The translations under genes and the position numbers were made by a program. The notes beneath the pieces were generated by a model, which searched no databases, had not been told where the DNA came from, and saw nothing but the letters and a program-made list of their open reading frames with translations. A DNA stretch of 64,000 nucleotides from COMBO-56-21 sp038852315 (GTDB taxonomy: Archaea > Thermoplasmatota > Thermoplasmata > UBA10834). Positions 48,356 to 55,546 of the stretch are shown one piece after another. The DNA lies in assembly GCA_038852315.1 (NCBI GenBank), contig JAWCKF010000001.1, forward strand, positions 78,670 to 142,669, read 5' to 3'. Positions within the stretch are counted from its first letter, which is position 1. Every line of letters starts with the position of its first letter.

Positions 48356-49822
48356 TCACGGCCTCCTCTCTAGATATCGCGTCGGCACGCGCGCGCCATG
48401 CACTTCGATGTCCGACTCGGCGAGTATCTCTAGGACCGTCTTCCTCACCGAGCTGTCCAGCTCCGGAGGCCTGTGGTCCCTGAGTATCCGCCTGACCTCC
48501 TCCCTAGCCGCCGAGACCATGGGCTCCACAGCTGTGCCAGACGACCTTGCACGCATCGCCAGCTTAGGGAGCAGAACCTCCTGCTTGAAGTGTTTCAGCG
48601 TGTGCAAGTCCTTCATGAAATAGCCCCCGGGACCGACTCGAGCGATCGCATCGAACCCAAGGGCTTCGGCATCGACCCTTATCCCCCTGCATGCCCTGAG
48701 CACGTTCCTCCACAGCTCGCAGTCCATGACGATCTGCTCCATCGACTCGCAACCGGACCTATCGAAGCCGCCGATGCCTACGACCTGGTCAGCGCCTGCC
48801 ATCGCGGGTAGCAGGCCGCTGATGGCCTTCTGATACCCGACCTCGAAGCCCGGCACGCATCCCGATGCAGCTATCCCGCCCACCTGCGACGGTATCCCGT
48901 ACCTCCGTGCCATCTGGCACCCCGCAGCGTTTATCAAGGCGCCTTCCGTCGATCCCGACAGGAACACGCCAGTCCGCATATCCATAGGCCCGCTCTCTGA
49001 GCTGAACAAGATAGGCGCGCCTGCCCGCGCAGACTGAGATATCACACAGCCTGCAAGGTTCTCCGCATTCACCAGTGCCACAGTGCCCGCGAGCGTGACG
49101 GGGGCGACAGAGCCTGATATGGCCATCGAGAGGTGCACGACAGGGAGGCCGGCCCTCGCGAACTCGACCACAGCATCGACATCCCCTTCCTCGAACCTCA
49201 GAGGCGTTATTGGCGTGTGGGTTATGGAGGCTATCGGACGCCTCTCCAGCTCCCTCTCACCTCCGACCACGGCTGCGGCGACCCTTATGATGTACCTAGC
49301 ATCTCTGGCGCTGCCAGCCCCGTGCTGTATGTGCTTCCCTGTGAAGAAGAGAGATGCGACGAACTCGTGGAGGTTCGATGCGCCCGGAGGTATGTCCGTC
49401 GCGACGACCTGTGGCCAGTAAAGGTCGACCTCCGGCATGGCGTCGCACACGATGGTGAGTTCGACAAGGTCTCTAGCGGTGGACTTCCTCTTCATCTGGG
49501 CGTCAGTGTCCCACACCTCAGTGGGCTGGCCGTCGTTGCACCCTTGGATGTGCACTCCTGCTGGAAGGTGAAGGTCATGGCCCCTGTCCCGGGCTGCCAT
49601 GACGAATTCCTTGGGTGCTTTCGACAGGGATTCCATGACCAGTTCTTCAGGAAGCCTGATGACTTGCGTTCGTTCATCCGCAGTCGCACCAAGGTCAGCG
49701 AGTGTTCTGAAAACGCTGGGGCTAGTCACCTTGATGCCCACTTCCTCAAGTATCCTCAACGATTCTGCGTGTATCGCGTCCTCTTCGTCCTTGCTGAGGG
49801 GGTTCCAGACGGCTCGTGCCAT
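48356..49822 (-). CDS. MttB-family methyltransferase, non-pyrrolysine type
   Basis: 488 residues from ATG 49822. Trimethylamine methyltransferase family: HAESLRILEEVGIKVTSP, GHDLHLPAGVHIQGCNDGQP, HIQHGAGSARDARYI, SITHTPITPLRFEEGD, GSVAPVTLAGTVALVNAENLAG, and GGIAASGCVPGFEVGYQKA. The frame is continuous, without the in-frame amber codon of pyrrolysine-containing MttB, so it belongs with the non-Pyl group that includes glycine-betaine and other quaternary-amine demethylases. A cognate corrinoid protein and MtaA/MtbA-type partner are absent here. A TTTTTATA box at 49862-49855 supports the start. Confidence 0.88.
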   Translation of the reverse strand: MARAVWNPLSKDEEDAIHAESLRILEEVGIKVTSPSVFRTLADLGATADERTQVIRLPEELVMESLSKAPKEFVMAARDRGHDLHLPAGVHIQGCNDGQPTEVWDTDAQMKRKSTARDLVELTIVCDAMPEVDLYWPQVVATDIPPGASNLHEFVASLFFTGKHIQHGAGSARDARYIIRVAAAVVGGERELERRPIASITHTPITPLRFEEGDVDAVVEFARAGLPVVHLSMAISGSVAPVTLAGTVALVNAENLAGCVISQSARAGAPILFSSESGPMDMRTGVFLSGSTEGALINAAGCQMARRYGIPSQVGGIAASGCVPGFEVGYQKAISGLLPAMAGADQVVGIGGFDRSGCESMEQIVMDCELWRNVLRACRGIRVDAEALGFDAIARVGPGGYFMKDLHTLKHFKQEVLLPKLAMRARSSGTAVEPMVSAAREEVRRILRDHRPPELDSSVRKTVLEILAESDIEVHGARVPTRYLERRP

Positions 49823-49898
49823 CGTATCCTCAGCACGGGGTGAAAGTGTACGGATATAAAAACGGAGAGATAGCTTGTCCCCATCGGGTTCATCAACC

Positions 49899-50777
49899 TT
49901 ACGGAACTTTACGATCCCGGAGGATGACTGTGGCCAGCACAGATGAGGCTGCGATTGCACCCACGACCCCGACTGCCAGAAACAGCCGCCCTTTGGGCTC
50001 ATCGGACTTCCCGTAGCTGTCCAGCACCATGACCAGCGAGGGGGATTTGGACGGGCTCTCTCGGACCTCCAGCCTCACGAAAGCCCCCACATCGTCAGAC
50101 CACCAACGGACCTCCTCCAGACTCGCCTCGGAGCCCAGAGTGATCTTCAGGGAGTCGAACTCACCCGCGGGAGTCCCGACAGTCTCGAGCGTGCTCGAGA
50201 CCCAGACGGTGAGGTTCTCCTCGCGAGCGCCGAAGGCATCCTCCACGAGTACGCGCTCAACCCAGCTTTCTCCTGGGCGAGTTATGCCGGGAACGAAGCC
50301 GGACAGCCAGCCTGGAAGGCAGATGAAGAACACGCGCGACTCCGTGCTCAATGCCGTCGGGAAACTGTCAGGGCCGATGGTCCCGCTCATGAACACGCGG
50401 ATGTCCGTCATGACCGTTCCGGCATCTTCAATCCTCTCGTAGAGCGACCCCGCTGCTGTCACATGCGCCGTAACAGGCTCACCCATCCATTCAGACTCCC
50501 CGTCCATATAGCCTTTGATATCGAGGACGATGACATCCTCCTGGCTTCTCCCTACGTTCAGGCCTTCAACACCCTTGCATGTTACGGTGATGGCGCCGCT
50601 GACTGCAACTGGCGCTGGTCCGAGCTGAGCGACAGCCTCCACCTGATAGACCCAGAACTCGCCCGAGACGCGGTGAAGGGCTTGGGCGGAACCCGTTCCG
50701 AACACGACAATGACAAGGATGACAAGGGCCGGGGCGACCGAAAGGAGGTTTGACGACGTCTTCGACAGAGCCAACAT
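49899..50777 (-). CDS. Exported, membrane-anchored protein (paralogue of the 54.5 kb gene)
   Basis: 292 residues from ATG 50777. Signal helix (NLLSVAPALVILVIVVFGTGSAQA), a beta-rich ectodomain and a C-terminal membrane helix (LFLAVGVVGAIAASSVLATVIL) with a basic end. It shares order and motifs with the protein at 54550-55518: an aromatic start (FWVYQVEA versus WWEYEVTA), VIVLDIKGYMDG versus VFVLDMVGSASFSG, TPAGEFDSLKI versus TPAGTFKCYKV, and WWSDDVGAFVRLEV versus YYSDEVGNFVKVEG. A TATA (CTATATAT) lies at about 50822-50829. Function unknown. Confidence 0.75.
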   Translation of the reverse strand: MLALSKTSSNLLSVAPALVILVIVVFGTGSAQALHRVSGEFWVYQVEAVAQLGPAPVAVSGAITVTCKGVEGLNVGRSQEDVIVLDIKGYMDGESEWMGEPVTAHVTAAGSLYERIEDAGTVMTDIRVFMSGTIGPDSFPTALSTESRVFFICLPGWLSGFVPGITRPGESWVERVLVEDAFGAREENLTVWVSSTLETVGTPAGEFDSLKITLGSEASLEEVRWWSDDVGAFVRLEVRESPSKSPSLVMVLDSYGKSDEPKGRLFLAVGVVGAIAASSVLATVILRDRKVP

Positions 50778-51006
50778 CGACCCCACGCTTGCATCCACAG
50801 GTGGACATAGCCTTTCGGCTGCGATATATAGCTTTCTTGAGCTCACGAAAGACCTGCGGGCAACAGTCTGGCAACGCCTTCAGACCGGTCTGTTGTCGGC
50901 TCGGAAAGTATTAAGAGAGGCCAGCAAAATGCTCCCCACCAGTAACCCGCCCCCGACGCCGCAGCGACGTGCGTCCGAAGGCGGGCGAAGCTCGGGGATG
51001 ATCCGA

Positions 51007-51234
51007 ATGCCAGAAGGACTATCGATGTACGCCGAGAAGGTGTACAATGCAATGAAGAGCGCGGGACTGGACAGCGAGGAGAAGATGGCGAATGCCGACA
51101 GAATCGTGGGCCTCGCAAAGGCTCCTAAGAACTTCGTTCTGAGGGCCCTGGATGAACTCCAGGCGAAGGGGCTCGTCAAGCGCAAGGCCCGAGAGAAGGC
51201 TGCTGGCTACTATCTCGTTACCCCGAAACAGTAA
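51007..51234 (+). CDS. Small winged-helix DNA-binding protein
   Basis: 75 residues from ATG 51007 (50998 and 51025 also possible; GGGGATGAT lies just before 51007). YAEKVYNAMKSAGLDSEEKMANADRIVGLAKAPKNFVLRALDELQAKGLVKRKA forms a wHTH with recognition helix and wing across that span, seen here in pieces KNFVLRALDELQAKGL and KRKAREKAAGYYLV. Probably a transcription regulator. It precedes a perfect 24-bp palindrome and trpS, raising the possibility of local control. Confidence 0.7.
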   Translation: MPEGLSMYAEKVYNAMKSAGLDSEEKMANADRIVGLAKAPKNFVLRALDELQAKGLVKRKAREKAAGYYLVTPKQ

Positions 51235-51254
51235 GGTCACGGAATTTTTCCTGT

Positions 51255-51278
51255 CGCCCTGGAGGGTCCTCCAGGGCG
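51255..51278. promoter_or_regulatory. Perfect 11-bp inverted repeat upstream of trpS
   Basis: CGCCCTGGAGG (51255-51265) and CCTCCAGGGCG (51268-51278) are exact reverse complements with only GT between. The element follows a T-run (51244-51249) after the wHTH stop and ends about 18 nt before the trpS TATA (CATATAAC). The very short centre suits a dimer-binding operator better than an RNA hairpin, though a terminator is possible. Confidence 0.55.
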
Positions 51279-51335
51279 CCACAACCATGAAAAAAGCATA
51301 TAACGCCGGATAGTGTAACCCAGGACAGTGCTCTG

Positions 51336-52454
51336 ATGCCCGATGAGTTCGTGGTCACACCCTACAGGGTCAGCGGGGACATCGACTATGACGTGTTGAT
51401 CGAGCGATTCGGCACAAAGAGGATCGACGAGGAGCTGCTCGCAAGATTAGGCAAGTACGCCCCGCTCCACCACATGCTGAGGCGGGGGATATTCTACTCC
51501 CACAGGGATCTGGACTGGCTCCTGGACGAGTATGACAAGGGCAACAAGTTCACCCTCTACACTGGGAGGGGGCCCTCGGGACCGATACACCTCGGCCACC
51601 TGATGCCCTGGGTCTTCGCGAAATATCTCCAGGACACTTTCAGGGCCAAGCTCTGGTTTCAGCTCACAGACGATGAGAAGTTCATGTTCTACGACCACCT
51701 CACGCTCGAGGAGACCAAGAGGTGGGGCTATGACAATGCACTCGACATCGTGGCACTGGGTTTCGACCCCGAGCTGACGAACATCTTCCTCGACACGGAG
51801 TACATCAAGACGATGTACCCCACCGCCATCAGGGCTGCCAAGAAGATCAACTTCTCCACGATAAAGGCCGTCTTCGGGTTCGACAACTCGAACAACATCG
51901 GGAGCATATTCTTCACCAGCATCCAGACGGTTCCGTGCTTCCTCGAATCGATGCAGCAGGGCAGGAAGGTCCCCTGCCTCATACCGTGCGGCATCGACCA
52001 GGACCCGCACTTCAGGATAACCAGGGACATAGCGGAGGGGCTGGGCTACTACAAGCCCGCGCTGATACACTCGAAGCTCATGCCCTCGCTGGCGGGATCG
52101 GAGAAGATGTCCACTTCGAGGGGCAATGACACGACGGTTTTCACCACCGACGACAGGAAGACCGTGAAGAAGAAGATAGGTAATGCGTTCACGGGAGGGA
52201 GGGTGTCTGTGGAGGAGCAGAAAAGGCTCGGGGGAGATCCCGACATCTGTTCAGTCCACGCATACAACACCTTCTTCTTCGAGCCCGACGACAAGAAGCT
52301 GAGGGAGCTGTACGAGAGCTGCCGTGCTGGGAGAATCATGTGCGGCGAGTGCAAGGCCCTGCTTTTCGAGAAGGTCTGGAGGTTCATCGAGGAACACCAG
52401 AAGAAGAGAGAGAAGGCCAGGGACAGGCTCGACGAGTTCTTCGTGAGGGACTGA
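51336..52454 (+). CDS. trpS: Tryptophanyl-tRNA synthetase
   Basis: 372 residues, archaeal/eukaryotic type. N-terminal extension, then GRGPSGPIHLGHLMPW (HIGH), FQLTDDEKFMF, IPCGIDQDPHFRITRDIA (tryptophan and ATP pocket) and SEKMSTSRGNDTTV (KMSKS as KMSTS). Charges tRNA-Trp. ATG 51336 lies about 32 nt after the TATA. It heads a trpS-trmO-pheS run with gaps of 5 and 1 nt. Confidence 0.95.
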   Translation: MPDEFVVTPYRVSGDIDYDVLIERFGTKRIDEELLARLGKYAPLHHMLRRGIFYSHRDLDWLLDEYDKGNKFTLYTGRGPSGPIHLGHLMPWVFAKYLQDTFRAKLWFQLTDDEKFMFYDHLTLEETKRWGYDNALDIVALGFDPELTNIFLDTEYIKTMYPTAIRAAKKINFSTIKAVFGFDNSNNIGSIFFTSIQTVPCFLESMQQGRKVPCLIPCGIDQDPHFRITRDIAEGLGYYKPALIHSKLMPSLAGSEKMSTSRGNDTTVFTTDDRKTVKKKIGNAFTGGRVSVEEQKRLGGDPDICSVHAYNTFFFEPDDKKLRELYESCRAGRIMCGECKALLFEKVWRFIEEHQKKREKARDRLDEFFVRD

Positions 52455-52459
52455 TCCAA

Positions 52460-52873
52460 TTGAAGCTCAGACCCATCGCGGTCGTCAGAAACGGCGTCAA
52501 GGAGACGCCAGACGATTGGGACGATATCATATCCAGATTGGAGTTCAAGAAAGACTACATCGATGGCCTCTACAGGCTCGGGCACTTCAAGCACATATGG
52601 GTGATCTTCGGCTTCCACAGGATGAGAGACACACTTATGAGGGTGCATCCCCGGCACGACTCTTCCATACCTGCGGTGGGTGTGTTCGCCTCGCGTTCTC
52701 CAACACGGCCGAACAAGCTCGGACTCACCCTGGTCGAGCTCATCAGCGTCAGGAAGGGCGTTGTCAAGGTCAGGGGTCTCGACGCTTTCGACGGATCGCC
52801 CGTTTACGACATCAAGCCCTGGGAGGAGGAGATAGACTACCAGTCCGTCAGGATGGGCCGGAAAACTAGATAA
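52460..52873 (+). CDS. trmO: TrmO-type tRNA t6A37 methyltransferase
   Basis: 137 residues from TTG 52460, 5 nt after trpS. UPF0066/TrmO fold: LRPIAVVRNGVKETP, DYIDGLYRLGHFKHIWVIFGFHRM, VGVFASRSPTRPNKLGLTLVEL and VRGLDAFDGSPVYDIKPW. The family uses SAM to N6-methylate threonylcarbamoyl-adenosine at position 37 of certain tRNAs. Complete. Placement between two tRNA synthetases fits a tRNA role. Confidence 0.92.
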   Translation: MKLRPIAVVRNGVKETPDDWDDIISRLEFKKDYIDGLYRLGHFKHIWVIFGFHRMRDTLMRVHPRHDSSIPAVGVFASRSPTRPNKLGLTLVELISVRKGVVKVRGLDAFDGSPVYDIKPWEEEIDYQSVRMGRKTR

Positions 52874-52874
52874 G

Positions 52875-54428
52875 ATGCGCTCCCAATCCGGCCACGAAAT
52901 GGCGCGCGACGACGTCGTCGAACAGCTGAGCTACCTCGAGAAGAAGGTGCTCAAGGCTTTGGCCCAGAAGAGAAGCGCGAGCCCAGATGAGATACTGAGA
53001 TCGAGCGGGCTGAAGCAGCTGGTCGAAGTAATGAACGCCTCCTCGTGGCTCCAGGCGAAGGGCCTCGTCAGGATAGACGAGAGAATCACCAAGCACTACA
53101 CACTCAAGAACCGCGAAGCCGCCTCGCGGCCATTGCCGGAGAAGGTAGCCGTCGCAGTGCTCGCAGAGCGTCCAGGCGGGCGCGGCTCGATGGCTGACCT
53201 CAAGCGAAGCGGCAGGCTGAAGGACGACGAGATATCCATAGCCCTCGGCTGGATAAGGAAGAAGGGCTGGGGCGAGGTCAACAGAGACGGCAAGGACACG
53301 GTTATAGTGCTCACGGACGCTGGCCGGAGGGCTCTGACCGAGAGGGGCGAGGACGAGCTCGTGATCGAAAGGCTCGCACAGGGACCTCTCTCCGAGGACC
53401 AGATCGACGGGAAGGTCTTGGAGCAGCTGAAGTCCAGGAAGGACATCCTGATCGAGAAGCACACGACCGTTAGGACCATCACGCTAACGAAGAAGGGCGA
53501 GGAGATAGCCGCGATGGACCTCCCTATCAAGGAAGAGGTTGCGCAGCTGACGCCGGAGTTGATTCAGAGCGGCAGGTGGAGGGACGTCGAAGTCAGGAAG
53601 TACGACGTGAAGGCCTTCGCGCCAACGATATATGGCGGCAGACTTCATCCCATGACGATCCTCATAGAGAAGTGCAGAGACGCGTTCCTGAAGATGGGCT
53701 TCAAGGAGATCTCTGGAGAATACGTCGAAAGCGCCTTCTGGAACATGGACGTGCTGTTCACCGCACAGGACCATCCTGCGAGGGACATGCAGGACACATT
53801 CTACATCCAGGATCCGGAGAGATTGGATCTGTCGGAGCATGAGGAGCTCGTCGACATCGTGCGCCAGGTCCACGAGAACGGATGGAAGACCGGGTCGCTC
53901 GGCTGGAGGTACAAGTGGAGCAGGGCGGAGGCCGAGCGGGCGCTGCTGAGGACCCACACGACGGTGAACACCATCAGATACATCGCCGAGAACCCCTCGC
54001 CACCGTTCAAGGTGTTCTCGATAGGAAGGATTTTCAGGAACGAGGCGATGGACTCCACTCACCTGCCGGAGTTCACACAGATCGAAGGCATCGTGTGCGA
54101 GGATGGCGCGAGCTTCGACATGCTCTGCGGCGTTCTCAAGGAGTTCTACAGGCGGATGGGTATCACGACTGTCAGGCTGCGGCCGGGGTACTTCCCCTAC
54201 ACGGAGCCATCCGTCGAGGTCGAGATACTATGGAACGGCCAGTGGATGGAGCTGGGAGGTGCGGGCGTCTTCAGACCAGAGGTGACCATGCCCCTGAAGG
54301 TCGACAAGCCTGTGCTCGCATGGGGGCTCGGTTTGGAACGACTCGGCATGCTCATCTGGGGGCTCAAAGACATCAGAGACATATACGTCTCAGACATTGA
54401 CTGGCTCAAACGGATCCCGCAGGTGTGA
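52875..54428 (+). CDS. pheS: Phenylalanyl-tRNA synthetase alpha subunit
   Basis: 517 residues, archaeal/eukaryotic length. N-terminal winged-helix repeats (LEKKVLKALAQKRSASPDEILR, EKVAVAVLAERPGG) as in eukaryotic FARSA, then class II catalytic motifs: GGRLHPMTILIEK, HPARDMQDTFYI, NTIRYIAENPSPPFKVFSIGRIFRNEAMDSTHLPEF-like motif 2 segment, and LAWGLGLERLGMLIWGL (motif 3). Start 52875 or ATG 52899 (MARDDVVEQL). pheT is not in the window. Confidence 0.95.
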   Translation: MRSQSGHEMARDDVVEQLSYLEKKVLKALAQKRSASPDEILRSSGLKQLVEVMNASSWLQAKGLVRIDERITKHYTLKNREAASRPLPEKVAVAVLAERPGGRGSMADLKRSGRLKDDEISIALGWIRKKGWGEVNRDGKDTVIVLTDAGRRALTERGEDELVIERLAQGPLSEDQIDGKVLEQLKSRKDILIEKHTTVRTITLTKKGEEIAAMDLPIKEEVAQLTPELIQSGRWRDVEVRKYDVKAFAPTIYGGRLHPMTILIEKCRDAFLKMGFKEISGEYVESAFWNMDVLFTAQDHPARDMQDTFYIQDPERLDLSEHEELVDIVRQVHENGWKTGSLGWRYKWSRAEAERALLRTHTTVNTIRYIAENPSPPFKVFSIGRIFRNEAMDSTHLPEFTQIEGIVCEDGASFDMLCGVLKEFYRRMGITTVRLRPGYFPYTEPSVEVEILWNGQWMELGGAGVFRPEVTMPLKVDKPVLAWGLGLERLGMLIWGLKDIRDIYVSDIDWLKRIPQV

Positions 54429-54549
54429 ACGTCCGAAGCCGGCCACGGCTCTAGTCTGCTCTTGCTTATGGCCATGTGAGGATCCGGATGGCCGCAGGCA
54501 AGCATTATATTCCTGGGATTCAGATGAAGGCTCGGAGTTCAGGAGGGAG

Positions 54550-55518
54550 ATGATGAGGTTCGTAAGGTCCTGTGCGCTGGTCCTCGTAGCTATCGCCATC
54601 GCGGCGTTCTCGACGCCGGCGGTAGCAGCCGATTTGAATATCAGTACCGGAGATTGGTGGGAATACGAGGTCACGGCAGAGATCCCCGAGATCGACGTGA
54701 CCCCCAGCGGGACCGTGAAGATGGAGGTCAAAGACAAAGTACAGGAGACCGTCATGGGACAGATACGGGAAGTGTTCGTGCTCGACATGGTTGGCTCGGC
54801 ATCGTTCTCCGGCACATACATGGGATTCGCGGTCTCAGCCAACATGACCTTCACGGGTGAGATTCACAGACTCGCCTCGAACTTCAGCATGTCGTCCATG
54901 CAGATGGTTGCGAGCATGGACATGGTGGTCACGGGCATGACCATGTCGATGAGCATGGGCATGGAGAGCGATTACGAGCCCGTCATGAACGACTACTTGG
55001 GGGACGAGGACCTCACCGTGGGTGCCCTCATACACTCGCACTCGTCGGCGACCAGCTCCACCTGGGTCAACATGATGGGCACAAACGAGACCGGGACATC
55101 CACGGACGAGGTAGATCTCACCATGCAGGTTGTCGCCTCGGATGTCGAAGTGAGCACCCCGGCTGGGACTTTCAAGTGCTACAAGGTGCTCGTGACCGGA
55201 GAGACCACCGACGAACCCAACCTGTCGACCACCTACTACTACTCGGACGAAGTGGGCAACTTCGTGAAGGTCGAGGGTGACGGGGACATAGCCACGGGCT
55301 TCTCGAGCATGACCCTCAAAGCATACTCACGCGGAGGGGGGCTCTCGAGCGCTGCGACGATCCTGGTGATAGGCCTGGCGGTGGCGGCGGTCGTAGTGGT
55401 CGCCATCGCCTTGATGTTGATGAGGGGTAGGAGGAGGACGCCCTCACCGGTACCACCGCCTCAGCCAGGGCCGGAGCCGTACATGCCCCCGCCACCTCCG
55501 CCCCCGCCTGGGCAGTGA
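54550..55518 (+). CDS. Exported, membrane-anchored protein with Met-rich and Pro-rich regions
   Basis: 322 residues. GGAGGGAG precedes ATG 54550. Signal peptide (VRSCALVLVAIAIAAFSTPAVA), a beta-rich ectodomain with an unusual Met/Ser stretch (SMSSMQMVASMDMVVTGMTM, then MSMGME), a membrane helix (AATILVIGLAVAAVVVVAIALM) and a Pro-rich cytoplasmic tail ending in an eight-proline run. It is a paralogue of the protein at 49899-50777. The Met-rich patch could bind copper or another soft metal, but no neighbours support that. Confidence 0.75.
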   Translation: MMRFVRSCALVLVAIAIAAFSTPAVAADLNISTGDWWEYEVTAEIPEIDVTPSGTVKMEVKDKVQETVMGQIREVFVLDMVGSASFSGTYMGFAVSANMTFTGEIHRLASNFSMSSMQMVASMDMVVTGMTMSMSMGMESDYEPVMNDYLGDEDLTVGALIHSHSSATSSTWVNMMGTNETGTSTDEVDLTMQVVASDVEVSTPAGTFKCYKVLVTGETTDEPNLSTTYYYSDEVGNFVKVEGDGDIATGFSSMTLKAYSRGGGLSSAATILVIGLAVAAVVVVAIALMLMRGRRRTPSPVPPPQPGPEPYMPPPPPPPPGQ

Positions 55519-55546
55519 CGGATAGCCTCGGGACACCGATTTGGAC

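Noticed and set aside
48356..50002. In-frame amber (pyrrolysine) codon in the MttB homologue
   Set aside because: The frame has no internal stop, so pyrrolysine use is not supported.
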